From Sabethes cyaneus (Eukaryota > Arthropoda > Insecta > Diptera > Culicidae), in contig NC_071354.1 of NCBI RefSeq assembly GCF_943734655.1, positions 141,479,142 to 141,543,141 of the forward strand: a stretch of 64,000 nucleotides of DNA, written 5' to 3'. The notes beneath the pieces were generated by a model. It worked only from the letters and a program-made list of their open reading frames with translations. It was not told the origin of the DNA and searched no databases. A program made the position numbers and the translations under genes. Position 1 is the stretch's first letter, and each line of letters begins with the position of its first letter. This document shows positions 10,533 to 22,384 of this stretch, in pieces.

Positions 10533-10818
10533 TTATTTACGCAATTTAGGTGTTTTCAAACATAAATAAAATATATTATTTATTTAGAATTATTAATTTT
10601 AATTTGTTTTTATTTTTCTTACTTATCTGTTAATTCTTGTTCGGCTGCTTTTGCAGCTATGGTGCATATCTTCAGTGACACCTGTTGGACGTTTCCCATA
10701 GTGAACGAGCTAACGCATGCGCAATGGGTCTCAAACCCACGTGTTGAACGAGTTAACCGCGTGATCGTTGGCCAACCTGTTGGATTGTTTTGAAACATAT
10801 TTTAGCAAAATAAGGGAT

Positions 10819-10832
10819 GTATCCATGGTAAC
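10819..10832 (+). promoter_or_regulatory. Candidate RFX X-box upstream of IFT172
   Basis: GTATCCATGGTAAC matches the ciliary X-box consensus GTTNCCATRGNAAC at all but one position. It ends 102 bases upstream of the IFT172 start codon. RFX-family factors drive intraflagellar transport genes through such sites in nematodes, flies and vertebrates, so position and target both fit. Direct binding is inferred. Confidence 0.7.
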
Positions 10833-10933
10833 CATTTGCACAACAAATGATTCGGGTTCGAACTTCCACTGTTTGATCGATTTTTCATTTCAATGTAGTT
10901 TTTGCTACGTAAAACCGTCGATTGTGAAAAAAG

Positions 10934-13900
10934 ATGCAGCTAAAATTTATGAAAACTATTGTAGAGGCACAGGTATGTAATCGAACAATCGCTTGAAAAT
11001 GTGTAAAATGCTAATTTGTACATACTGGCCTGCTAGGATCATCTATATCGAATAGCTGGTCTATGCTGGTCGCCAAATAATCAGAAGTTGGCGGTGGCTA
11101 CCGCCGATCGTACGATATTACTGTTTGACGAACACGGGGAACGGCGGGACAAGTTTTCCACGAAACCTGGAGATGTTAATGCCGGAAAAAGTTCGTATGT
11201 TATTCGCGGAATTGCTTTTAGTCCCGATTCTAGCCGTCTAGCGGTGGCACAGAGCGACAATATTGTATACGTCTACAAGCTCGGTGAAACCTGGAATGAG
11301 AAGAAAGTGATCTGTAATAAATTTCCCCAGGGGGGTGCTGTGACATGTATCTCGTGGCTTGCCGGTGGAATGATCATCGCTGGATTGGAGGATGGAAAGG
11401 TGCGTTCGTTGCATTGTAAAAATAATAAGTCAAAGACACTGTATGGAGCAGAAAGTTTAGTTGTGTCATTAGCGGCAAATGCTAGAGGAACTGGATTTTT
11501 ATCCGGTCATGACGATGGATCGGTCATAAAGTTTTACATAATTGAGGAACCTGGAGAGCCTTCTGGAAGGATTCTCCAACATCCAGTTGCTCCAGTGTCA
11601 TTGGCTTGGCCACAGAGCGGAATATTTGTAGCGGGATGCGATAGGAAGATTTGCTTTTATGATACTTCAGGGCGATTAACTAGAAACTTCGATTATACTA
11701 GAGATGATTTGGAGCGAGAATTTTCGATTGCTGCGTCTAGTCCGAATGGTCAAGCAGTAGCGGTTGGTAGTTTCGATCGAATTCGTGTTTTTACATGGAG
11801 TCCACGACAAAACACTTGGACCGAATCGTTATGCAAGAGTATTCCCAATTTGTACACAGTAACTGCCATCGCTTGGAGAAAAGATGGATCCCGACTAACC
11901 GTAGGATCACTGTGCGGGGCCGTTTTAGTGTATGAATCCGTACTTCGTAGAACTATCTGGCAAGACAAATTTGAGCTGACCTTTGTTGCCCCAAGTCAAG
12001 TTTTGTTAAAATCCCTTCATGACCCGTCTTTCACCATGATTGTAGAATCTCAGCTGGGACTTGAGATCGACGACGTTCGTATCATGGGTAAAGATAATTT
12101 CCTAGTTGCACGAACTGAGGACTCGCTTATTCTTTGTGACTTAATACGAGGACTAACAAGTGAAATTTCTTGGATCGCAACTGGTCGCCACGAGAGATTC
12201 TATTTCGAGAACCCGACTGTTGCGTTGATATTTAATGCCGGCGAACTTTCCCTTGTGGAGTACGGAGAGAACTACATCCTGGGTTCGGTAAGAACCGAGT
12301 TTGTTAATCCACATGTCATTTCAGTTCGGCTGAATGAACGTGGCAATGCAAAAAATAACAAAAAACTTGCCTATTTGTTAGATATGAAAACGGTTTGTGT
12401 CGTAGATTTGATCCTACAATCGACAATAACGCAGATTACGCACGACTCCAAAATTGATTGGCTGGAGCTGAGTGAAACGGGTCATAAGCTACTGTTTAGA
12501 GACAAAAAAATGCGTTTGCTTTTGGTCGACATCGGAACAGGGAAGAAACAAACCCTTTTGGCTAAGGTGGCTTTTGTTCAGTGGGTTCCGTCAAGTGATG
12601 TTGCGATAGCTCAGAGTGATTCTAATCTAGCGATGTGGTACAACATTGATCTTCCGGAACATGTGACAATTATGCCTGTGCGCGGCGATGTATTCGATGT
12701 GATTCGAGAGGATGGAAGGACGGAGGTTCATACTCGAGAGGGAGCATCCGAACATGTTTATAATCTGGACGAAGGCTTGGTAGAATTTGGGACAGCTGTA
12801 AATGATAGCGATTTCGGGAGGGCAATTTTCTATTTAGAATCGTTGGGTGATAAACCGGCTTCGAAAGCAATGTGGCACAATTTGGCGAATATTGCGCTGG
12901 CACAGCAGAACCTACGCGTGGCACAAAGGTGTTTCGCTGCGTTGGAGAATGCTTCGAAGACGTTTTACATTGGAGAGATGATCAAAATCGCTGAGAAATA
13001 TGAAGAAGCTTCTGGTAATCCAGGAATGAGCTGTCCCGAAGTGAGAGCCCGCATGGCCCTTTTGGGAGGCGATTTGAGGTTAGTATTCATATGTTTCCTC
13101 ACATTAAATAACTGCGTTTTTATTTACACAGATCAGCTGAGCGAATTTATATCGAACAGGGAGATATTGAAGCTGCTCTAGATATGTATAAAAATCTTCG
13201 CCGTTGGGAGGATGCGATCAAACTAGCAGAGCATCGAGGTTATCAGGGACTGGGCAATTTGAAAGAGCAACAAATGGAGTTTCTGTTGAATACAAACCAA
13301 GAAGAAAAGGCCGGTGAAGTACTGGAAGAACGCGGAGAGAAAGATAAAGCAATGACATTGTACATGAAAGCAAATAAACCGGTGAAAGCTGCCAAACTAG
13401 CTTTAAAGACTCCACATCTTCTATCGAATGAGAGTATAGTAACTCGAGTTTCTGCAGCTTTAGTAAAGGCTGAGCTTTTTGAGTTAGCAGCGGAGCTAGC
13501 TCATCGAACCGGTCAACAGGAAAACGCCATCGATTGGTATAGGAAGGGAGGAGCTTATGCACGTGCTATAGATTTGGCTCGCTTTGTTTCGCCTGACGAA
13601 GTGATTAAGCTGGAAGAAGAATGGGGCGATTGGCTGGTTTCAAAACGACAATTAGATGCGTCTATTAGCCATTATATTGAGGCAGGATGTACGGTCAAAG
13701 CACTGGAAGCAGCAGTTGGATCGAAGCAATGGCGTAAAGCAGTTCAAATAGCGAAAGTTGTGGACGATGCCGAAGAAATTCAAAAATATGCTGTAGAACT
13801 AGCTGAACACTTGTGTTTAATCGGTGATGTCAGTACTGCAGAGGAGTTATTGATTAGAGCTGAGATGTACAAGGAAGCTATTAATCTTTTGAATAAGCAC

Positions 13901-16273
13901 GGTCAATGGGAGAAAGCATTTGATATAGCCGAAAAGTTCTTGAATACCGACGATGTTCGCGATATGTTTATCGAAATGGCGAAAGGATTAGAACACGATG
14001 GTAAGTACCGGGATGCAGAAAAGGTTCTTCTAACCATTAATGAACCAGATATTGCCATCAATATGTACAAGGAACTAGAAATGTACGACTCGATGATTCG
14101 ACTGGTAGAGAGATACCACAAAAATCTATTGCAACAAACTCACATATCTCTTGCACGTCAGTTGGAAGGTAAAAATCGTTTCAAGAATGCTGAAGTTCAT
14201 TTCCTAGCTGCAGGGGATTGGAAAGCGGCTGTTCATATGTACTGTGGTGCCAATAAATGGGAAGAGGCTCATCGCGTGGCAAAGCAAAAAGGAGGTGAAG
14301 GTGCTTCCGATCAGGTCGCTTACATGTGGGCCAAGTCTCTTCCGATCGAGGCAGCTGCCAGATTACTACTGAAGATGAATCTTATTGATAACTCAATTCT
14401 GTACGCATGCGAAGCTGGACAGTTTGATTTTGCTCTAGAATTATGCAACGCAAGTGGTAAGTCAGCGGATGATGTGCACTTGAAAATTGCTATGGCTTTA
14501 GAAGACGATGGAAAATTTACAGAAGCAGAAGCTGAGTTCTTGTTGGCAAACAAACCTAAAGAAGCTATTATGATGCATACACACAGCGGAGATTGGAAGG
14601 CTGCCATTCGTGTTGCAGAAAAATATCTTCCCGAAGCTGTCAAAGAAGTTCTTCTTAGTCAGGCTGCTTCAGCACTGGAAGCTCGAAATTATCCAGAATA
14701 CGAGGCCTTGATGGTCCGAGCTGAAAGGCCTGATTTGATCCTGGAATACTACAAGGAGTATAACATGCTTAGTGATGCGCTTCGTATTGCTAAAGAGTAT
14801 GTTCCTTCTGCAATCGCAGAAATTCAAAAGCTGTATGCACGGAATAATCGCGGCAGTGGAGTGAACGACTCCCGCTATCTGCTGCAGAAAGCTTCGGAAT
14901 ATGCTAGAGCTGAAGAGTTTAAAAAGGCTATCGAATGTTTGCTACAAATCAGTGATGCTAATGCTGACGAATCCACCGTTGGCCGAGCTTTGTTAAGAGC
15001 CGCTGAAATCTGTAATCAATTTTTAGAAGGCCCCGATGCAGTTGAGATAGCTCGAGAACTCGGTCCACGTCTGATGGAAATCAATCAAATTGGCCCAGCT
15101 GCTCAGTTATATTTAGCTGCTGAATTACCACGAGAAGCAGTTGATGTGTTCATCAAAACCGACAACTGGAATAAGGCTCGTCGACTAGCGAAAGAAATTG
15201 ATCCACAGTTAGTTAGTTATGTGGAATCACAGCAAAAGTCCCGCCTAAGAAATCAAGGAAACGTTGAACAGTTGGCAGATATTGACATAATGGGCGCTTT
15301 AGATTTACTTGCAGAGCAAGGTCAATGGACGCGATGCATCGAAAAGGCCAAACAGCATGGAGTTCCCGTGCTTCAGAAATATCTCGCCCAATATGCTGCT
15401 CAATTGATTCGGGACGGAGATTGTACCGCTGCATTGAACCTATATTTAGAGCATGGTGTACCGCCAGTTGCTCAAAATTTTAACATCTACAATCGTATAG
15501 CATTGGAATGCTTTGCTTTGCGTGAGCCAGACGGTATTCAAGTTTGGAAAAATTTGCGTAATTTTCTGCTGAATCTAGTACAGGCTTTGCGAGGCACAGA
15601 TCAAACAGAAGCTGACGTGATTGACCGTTTCGAGCAGTTACTGATGATAGCTCACTACTACTGCACCAGAGCAGCTTGTCGTCAAGCACCTGCTTTGCAG
15701 TCAATTGCCGTCAAAATTTCTGTTTCCATATTGCGTCACACTGACATTATTCCCTGCGATAAGGGATACTACGAGGCTGGCATGGATCTGCGCGGCATGG
15801 GACGAGAATCGGAAGCTTTTGTAATTTTGAATCATTATTTGGACGTTTGTGAAGCGATCGAGGAAGGATCGGGTAATTTGGTCGACCATTCTGATCTGTC
15901 AACCACGGACTTCCCCAGTTCGGTTCCCATACCGGCTGAGTTGCATCTGAAGAACGAACTCAGTTTGCACGAGGAAATTCGCGAATGGGTGCTTGCCGTA
16001 AGTATGGATCAGAAGGTTGATCAGATATTGCCAACCGATGATCGCAATATGTACGAGTCTAGCTTGGGTATTTCCGATCAGGCTTGTCTGGTGAGTGGCT
16101 ATCCGGTAATGGGACGACAACCGGTCGTGTTTCAGCGTACTCACCGGCTTGCCAATCGGGATGCCTGGAGTAAGTTGACGGTGGCAGCGAGAATGGCTCC
16201 GCAGACGGACATTCCAGGTGTGATTGAGTTCATTGAGAAATGGTGTGGTCCGGCGAATTTCTTATCTGGTTAA
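10934..16273 (+). CDS. IFT172: Intraflagellar transport protein 172 (IFT-B subunit)
   Basis: Three coding exons: 10934-10972, 11037-13078 and 13132-16273, with introns of 64 bases (GTATGT...TAG, phase 0) and 53 bases (GTTAGT...CAG, phase 2). The joined frame encodes 1,740 residues; human IFT172 has about 1,749. The N-terminal ~600 residues form WD40 propellers and carry the family signature DEHGERRDKFSTKP from residue 44. The rest is a TPR-like helical solenoid of repeats such as AINLLNKHGQWEKAFDIAEK, ending in the conserved C-terminal region (VSMDQKVDQILP, ACLVSGYPV, EFIEKWCG). IFT172 is a peripheral IFT-B subunit needed for anterograde transport and turnaround at the ciliary tip; in insects it would act in ciliated sensory neurons such as chordotonal and olfactory cells. 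The Drosophila orthologue is Oseg2. The short first exon (MQLKFMKTIVEAQ) was chosen because it is in phase with exon 2 and matches family N-termini. No disabling changes are seen. Confidence 0.96.
10973..11036 (+). other. IFT172 intron 1
   Basis: A 64-base intron with donor GTATGT and acceptor CTGCTAG, phase 0. It separates a 13-codon first exon from the WD40-coding exon. Reading without it would miss the true start and begin at a TTG codon (11088). Confidence 0.85.
13079..13131 (+). other. IFT172 intron 2
   Basis: A 53-base intron with donor GTTAGT and acceptor ATTTACACAG that splits an arginine codon (AG|A). Removal restores GGDLRSAERIYIEQGDIEAA, aligning with the start of the helical repeat region of other IFT172 proteins. 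Confidence 0.88.
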
Positions 16274-16470
16274 CTACTGTATACTGGATGGGCGTGATTT
16301 AAATGCATATTAGCTGACTGGTGATGATTAATTCGGTATGTTCTATCCTGATAACAAGTTAATTTCCTTTAACTGATTACAATTCATATTTTAGACCATT
16401 TTAATCTAAGCACAATGAAGTTCATGAAGTTATTTTTGATAGTGTACACTTTTGTTTTTGCTTTGAATAG

Positions 16471-16476
16471 ATTAAA
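16471..16476 (+). terminator. Possible polyadenylation signal of IFT172
   Basis: ATTAAA lies about 200 bases after the stop codon in AT-rich sequence. It is the common variant of AATAAA; assignment is by position only. Confidence 0.35.
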
Positions 16477-16689
16477 CATAAATCAAAGAATGCAATTGAA
16501 TATTACAATTATGACTTAGTTGATGTCTATTTTTGCCGTATTGTTTATCACAAGGCGTGCCGCAAGAACCTGTAAATGGACATTCTACTGTGGCACTCCA
16601 TGTCCTTTTCCTCCAAATACTGCCTTGGTTTCCTATATGGGTCATTCCGCGTCAAGTGACCGAGAAAAAGTTCAAACGTGTAATCGACC

Positions 16690-17970
16690 TTCACGGATTT
16701 GAATCAAATTCTGTCAGATTGCTCGTTCTCGGTCAGAAAGTCCAAATCCAAAATTTGTTGCCGATCGGACATTTCCTCGATAGATGCGAGCACCTTCATT
16801 TTTAAGGAAAATACCCGTTTTTGTCAAAACCTGTTATTTTCTTATGTTTATATCTCCGGAAATATTACGTTTAGGACGACACTATTTTTACATTTTCAAA
16901 GGAAATTACCCAAGAAATTCAAAAAAGATATTTTTTGAAACGATGGTTCTACAATTGATGAAGGGACGGTAAGGGAAAGTAATGAGGAAGGATTTTTTTG
17001 GGAATGGAGGGGAAAGAGTGGAAAGGAGGGGGGTAACAGGTAGCTACGCTTAACAAGTTGTCGTTGTGACTCCTACCTTTTGTCCAATGCTGGAAGGTGC
17101 ATGGGTCGAACCAAGCTATGATCTGAGAATATAACCAGATTCGAACCCACAACACCCGCCAGGGCATGTGGCTCGTTGGTACCTGTGTACCTATGAACCA
17201 CAGAGGCGCTGAACAAAAGGAGTCTGCACAACCCCCCTTATTAATGTAGCGACATGGGTTGGGCTATTTTTAGACACAAATTCTGCCTCTTCCGCCACCT
17301 ACTATAGAAACCACCGACCGAGAAGTTTAATCTAACTTTGTGTTTACTGGCGGGACGACGACACTATGCAGGCCCTTGCGACTTACAAGGTACTGCGTAT
17401 GGACGCTGTTCGTCTGCCAGCGTGTTAGCCGCGGTTCTCAGCGTGGGATTTCGGGCGAAGGCCCGGCAAAAAATCCTTCTTCATTACTTTCCCTTACCGT
17501 CCCTTCATCAATTGTAGAACCGTCGTTTCAAAAAATATTAATATATGCCTGACCGCATTTCAAGGTCATGACTAAAATTACGAGGTTTGGTCAATTTTCA
17601 AAAAAGATATTATTTTTGAATGCCAAATATTTTTAAATTCAATTTGAAAACTAAATTTATGTTTTTCTTTCAAAAATTCCAATTTTATCGTGTTTCACAG
17701 ATTTTTTTTTTACATAAGAATCACAGATACAGCGATTCCTTGGATTCGCTTGGGTAATTTCCTTTGAAAATGTGAAAGTAGTGTCTTTTTGAACCTAATA
17801 TTTCCGGACATATAAGCAAAAGAAAATAAGAAGTTTTGACAAAAACGGGTATTTTCCTTAAAAATGGAGCGGCTCCCATCAATCGAGGGAATGTCCGTTC
17901 GGCACCAAATTTTGGATTTTTATTTTCTGACCGAAAACAAACAATCTGGCAAAATTTGGTCTTTTCCTTT
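16690..17970. mobile_element. Large foldback element with imperfect inverted arms
   Basis: Sequence at about 16690-17000 recurs inverted at about 17470-17970 (shared blocks include GGAAAATACCCGTTTTTGTC and CTACAATTGATGAAGGGACG with their reverse complements). The right arm has extra sequence of roughly 170-200 bases. A central region of about 470 bases holds a tRNA-like SINE. No transposase is seen, so it is probably a non-autonomous foldback or two opposed copies of one repeat. Confidence 0.65.
17035..17215 (-). mobile_element. tRNA-like SINE inside the foldback loop
   Basis: On the minus strand GCGCCTCTGTGGTTCATAGG is followed about 50 bases later by the B-box-like GGGTTCGAATCTGG, the layout of a tRNA-derived pol III promoter. 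The body differs from the SINE family at 20.7, 44.1 and 63.4 kb. No complete tRNA fold is evident. Confidence 0.45.
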
Positions 17971-18047
17971 GTTGGTAGTCCTACAGCTTAGCCATGACAG
18001 CACCAAACAGACTGAATCCATGCAAGAAGCCTGGAAGTTGTACCATA

Positions 18048-19572
18048 CAGGGTGTTCAATAAGTTCGAATACACTTTAATAATGTGTTTAAAAAATGAAA
18101 ATACAAGATATTCTTTTCTGAGTGAATGAGCATCGTAAATTGTCCATAGTATTCACTTTATGTTCGCTCTGCTTGGCCAGCACGTACCACCATACATAAA
18201 AGTCCAGGGGTTATGATCCGGGGAGCTGGAAGGCCACAAAGTCTTATCGAGAAAATCAGTCAAATTCTCCCGACACCACGCTTTGACGATATTTGCCGTG
18301 TGGGCCGGTGCACCGTCCAGGGATGGTTCGATCACTTTGACTCAATTTTGATTCATTTGACAGTAGCGTCGTAACCAAGCAAAATTTGGCAAATTGATAT
18401 ATGGGACATTTGTAGATAATAACTAGATCTACAATTTTGCTCAATAAAGTGTTGCTGTATCTTTTGTAGTTACGGTGCTACAATGCTAGTACCGCATTAG
18501 TAACTAAATGAACGTTCATTTAGTTACTAAAGAGGTACTAGCATTGTAGTGCCGTAACTATAAAAGTTACAGCAACACTTCATTCTGCAAAATTATAAAT
18601 AATAACGAGTTCTACAAATATCTCATACATAACTTTGTCAAATTTTGCTCGGCTGAGACGGTAGTGTCAAATGAATCAAAATTGAGTCAAAGTGATCGAA
18701 CCATCCCTGGCACCGTCCTGTTGAAAGATGTAATGATCTTTCCTGAAGAGGTCACGAAGTGCCGGGGCCACAACCTTCTCCAGAACCTCGATCTGATAGT
18801 ACGCGGCGTTGATTTTTACGTTTTTCTTGGTAAACACCAGTGGAAGCTTCCCATGCTTGGATACGGCCCCTCAAACCATCACCGACGCGGCGCTCTGGAA
18901 CCGCGGGATGTTAATGTGGGACGGAGGGATGCTGGCCAACGTCGGCGCCCACAGCCAATCATTTTGGACATTATGCGGCTGTTGCAAGATGAAGAGTTTC
19001 TCATCAGAAAACACGAACTCCTGACCAGCGTGCCGCGAAAGTATCAGTTTTGCTCTGTCCAGCCTCTTCTTCGTTGTAGCCTCCGTTGTTACCCCTTAAG
19101 CTTGCGTTTCTTGTACGGCTTGCATCCCAAGTCCTTCGCCATGATGGTGTTTTTGCAGTCCGGTTTGACACATCCAGGTCAACAGCGGTCTTCCAGATCG
19201 AGTGGTTCATTTTTCGACGAACCCGTTTCATCACCACCTTGATGGCTGCTGGCGTCCTCTCCGAACGGCCGAGTCCGTCTCCTGGTACCGACGGATGGTG
19301 TTATAGATGAAGATCCGCTTCACCCCGTGGGATTTCAACCGCCGAAATATGTCGCCGGGTCGCTCACCTCTCGCAAACAACTTTACTACGACATTGCGGT
19401 ACTCCTTTTTCGCGCCCTGTAAACAAATAAGAAATGACATCAAGACGACACCTTGCGCGTTGGTTATCCTATTTAGAAGGCTAAAGCTGACACCAATATC
19501 AATACATAGAATGCACATGATGCGCACTTACACAACGATGAAAAGTTGTATTCGAAATTATTGAACACCCTG
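18048..19572 (-). mobile_element. Tc1/mariner (probable DD37D) transposon, copy 1, inactivated
   Basis: Flanked by TA (18046-18047, 19573-19574), with inverted ends CAGGGTGTTCAATAA of about 25 bases. The minus strand carries a decayed transposase: an N-terminal helix-turn-helix part (RGERPGDIFRRLKSHGVKR) at about 19420-19310 and a C-terminal piece with DGAPAHTANIVKAWCRENL then SPDHNP at about 18315-18190. In related copies the residue 38 positions after the second aspartate is D, suggesting DD37D, but here it is not acidic (NPWTF). Frameshifts and a 392-bp MITE (18318-18709) disrupt it. A sister copy is at 34318-35599. Confidence 0.85.
18318..18709. mobile_element. Palindromic hAT-type MITE nested in Tc1/mariner copy 1
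   Basis: A 392-bp element starting CAGGGATGGTTCGATC and ending in its reverse complement, flanked by a perfect 8-bp duplication GCACCGTC (18310-18317 and 18710-18717). An 8-bp target and CAGGG ends point to hAT. Nearly the whole element is one palindrome centred near 18513 (AACGTT). The sister transposon at 34.3 kb lacks the insertion and shows the uninterrupted target. No coding capacity. Confidence 0.9.
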
Positions 19573-19574
19573 TA

Positions 19575-20714
19575 AATGACGATTCCTACATAAAACTCCA
19601 CTATAAAACTCCACCGGGAATTTTATATCTCACCGAAGGGGAAAAATGTTCCTAGATTAGTGAAGGTCGCTTAGACCGAAAAATTCGGCAAGAAGGCTAT
19701 GGTGTAGCAAGCCACATGCGAGTGTGGAAAAATGACTCGTCCATTCATTACAACAGATACCGTGAAAGCACCTAATTCCAATCACCTAAGGCATGATTCA
19801 TCTTTGAGTCCTCACTGAAAAATAATACTTTGACATTTATTTACATGGTATGTGTATTTAGCAAGTATTCTCAATTATGTTTCAGGGAAAAATATTAAAA
19901 TGCCCAAATTATTTACCGAATGTTACAAAAAATGCATCAAAGTATGCTGTACCAGTGTACCTAATTCCGATCATCAATTTTAAGGGGTGATTCTAATTCC
20001 GATCCCAGGTGTATCTAATTCCAAACACGGCATGATGAGCTGTTAAACTAAATGGATCTGGAATGTTTTGCGTTTATATAGTTTGACGAAAGTCCCCTAC
20101 AAGTCATCTTCTGCTTGCGTTAATGATCATTATTATCATTAGATTAATATTCATAAAAATTCATGTACTCGAGTGCTCGACAAGCGGATTATGAAACTTT
20201 CCTCTTCTTTTATCTTAGTTCAACTGTTACAATTACAATAAAATTGGCCACATTCGACGTTTTCATAAAATTTTGATCATAAATAATAGTAAAAATCTAA
20301 TCACAAAGGTTGTGTTCCAGACATTACCGCGTAGTTGGCGTAGAACTACATTGGGTTGGGTTTCGCGAAGAAACCTCGAATATTAAAGAACACTTTTTAC
20401 ACCATATTGATATATGTGTATGTAAAATAGCGTAAAGTGATAAAAAACAAACAGCATAATAATAATACTATCTTGCCTAAAATATTGTACCGTTTTTTTA
20501 GTAGGTGAGCTATCTTGTAATATCAAAAAAGAATATTTTTACCAGTGCCAAAATCGGAGTATTTCAGTATAGAATTCACGCATCCAGCTATTAACAAAGT
20601 TCTAGTATGAAATTTAAGTCCTCAAAATAATATGTTATTATTATAATAAGAGAATAGGAATTAATAAGATAGTTCATAACTGTACTGTCGCTGTCGCTTG
20701 TTTGCAGCGTCTGT
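19575..20714. other. AT-rich spacer with repeated TAATTCCGATCA-like motifs
   Basis: No gene. Motifs related to CTAATTCCGATCA occur near 19772, 19961, 19992 and 20024 and again, some inverted, near 21418, 21444 and 21820, suggesting subterminal repeats of a degraded DNA element. Confidence 0.4.
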
Positions 20715-20935
20715 CTGAGGTTCTCAGTTGACCTCGAGGTACGGCACTGGTGTAATAAGCTCGACGTCACATGTTCGAATCTCGACTGAAAGAGACTGTA
20801 AGAGTCAAAGGATTTGTATGACTAGTTCTACAATTGTCCCGTACTCTTGCAGCTGGCTGCGAAGTCTGTCGTATAAAAATAGAAGGTCAAACTTCCAAAT
20901 CGGAATGTAGCACCTAGGCTTTACTATGCTTTGTA
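20715..20935 (+). mobile_element. tRNA-derived SINE
   Basis: The head reads GACCTCGAGGTACGGCACTG with a B-box TGTTCGAATCTCG about 35 bases on, then a body shared with copies at 43.96-44.14 kb (minus), 63.35-63.57 kb (plus) and the split copy at 25.2-26.2 kb (GCTGCGAAGTCTGTCG). The arrangement is that of mosquito tRNA SINEs. Confidence 0.7.
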
Positions 20936-22157
20936 GTAAGCAAGAAAACACGCAAGTTTATTTTGCTTCTTGGTGTTGAAGCAGCAGAAGCCACAAGCTT
21001 GGTGTGTATAATGATCGTCTGTGCCTGGGAAGCAAAACTATCATACGGAAAATATATGGAAAAATTTTGGCTTGAAGGGTTCCGTTCATTTTTACTATTT
21101 AGCGATTGGCAAACAATCTTTTCAAGAAAGCCATACAATTGCTGCATCAATTATGATCAAAATCCTTTTTAAATTGGAAGAGCTATTAGCCTTTAAAATC
21201 TTTCATTCTTTCGTGGCGCTGGCTTGATTCCTAATTTTGGATTTATTTATTTATTTATTTGTCAAGCATTTGTACCCTGCCGTAAGACGTAGTTCTACGT
21301 CAAAATTTTTTAATAATTCTACCATGTTATCATGTTGCGAATAATCCTAAAATTCAAATAGCAACTTCGTTAGCATTTATTTTGCGAGTTTTTAACTTTA
21401 ACATAGTGATCGGAATTAAAAGCAGAAAGAAAAAGTTATGTTCATAATTCCGATCAATCACTTTAATGGAATAAATTTCGCATTTAGCATTTAGCACATT
21501 TTCAGCCAAATTTGATATAGATCGGTTATATATGCTTGTATCTACTTGTTATCATAGAATAACGAAGATGGTAATATGTTTCCTCGCAGCTATGATCTTA
21601 GCAAATTTGATCGTGCGCTTAGCACTTCGGCTAAGAAAATACATTTTGATGACGTTTTTTGCTACTGCCTGTCGAATTTAATATATTTTGAAGTGCATGG
21701 TGCCCCAAAGGTAGTCATTTTTCAACAACTGACACATAAACACATAACACAATAACTAAGCGTGCTCATTTACTACAGATTTTGGCTCAATTTTCTAAAA
21801 ATTGACTATTTAGGTTGAGTGATCGGAATTAGGAGCTGATCGCAATTATGAGCGGTCACGGTACAATGAATGGAAAAATCTACTTGGAAAACATTGAATA
21901 GTGCAAATGGCGTTTTGCAAATGTTGTCGCGAAAATTTTTAATTTCCTGTATTGTAATAAATGCTCTGAAAGTCTGAAATAGTCCTATAAATTTAATACA
22001 AGAAGACAAGCTTAAATTTCCTAAATGATCTTGCTCCGTTATGTTCGTTAATTTGATTGAGTTTGTAGTTCCACTAACAGTTTCATCACGCAATAAAGTT
22101 AGGGATCTTGCAATGAATGTTAACTCGTTTAAGGATCTTGCTCAAAATCTATTTGAA
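20936..22157. other. AT-rich spacer
   Basis: No gene recognised. It contains a short TTTA tandem at 21241-21262 and three more copies of the TAATTCCGATCA motif. Confidence 0.4.
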
Positions 22158-22384
22158 TCGTTTGTTTGAGAAACCCCACAAGTCCACTCGACACTCTTGT
22201 TGGAAAACAACAAAAACCTGATTTTCTCAAAATTTTGAATCAATGCTAATATTTTTTGGCATAAGGTTCTATGATAGTATCTAAAATTCATTATGTAGAC
22301 TTATCTTTTTATCAAAATAATGATTATAGCTAAAATTACAAGGCTTTTAAGTTGGTGGATATTTGGGGTTTCTCAAACAAACGA
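22158..22384. mobile_element. Small MITE with 20-bp perfect terminal inverted repeats
   Basis: TCGTTTGTTTGAGAAACCCC (22158-22177) is matched exactly in inverse at 22365-22384. Two further single ends of this type occur at 24364-24382 and 24511-24530, the second with a changed base. Confidence 0.7.

Noticed and set aside
10700..10770. Another tRNA-like SINE upstream of IFT172
   Set aside because: Only a weak B-box-like GGTTTGAGACCC on the minus strand; no matching body elsewhere in the window.
10768..10980. Frame of 70 codons just before IFT172 exon 2
   Set aside because: It overlaps the X-box and the true first exon in another frame; the 13-codon exon in phase with exon 2 is better supported.
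11088..11090. TTG as translation start of IFT172
   Set aside because: Upstream in-frame sequence back to 11037 matches conserved IFT172 residues (CWSPNNQKLAVATADR) and joins to an ATG exon by a consensus intron.
18664..19242. Plus-strand frame of 192 codons
   Set aside because: It runs antisense through the Tc1/mariner transposase remnant and begins inside the nested MITE.
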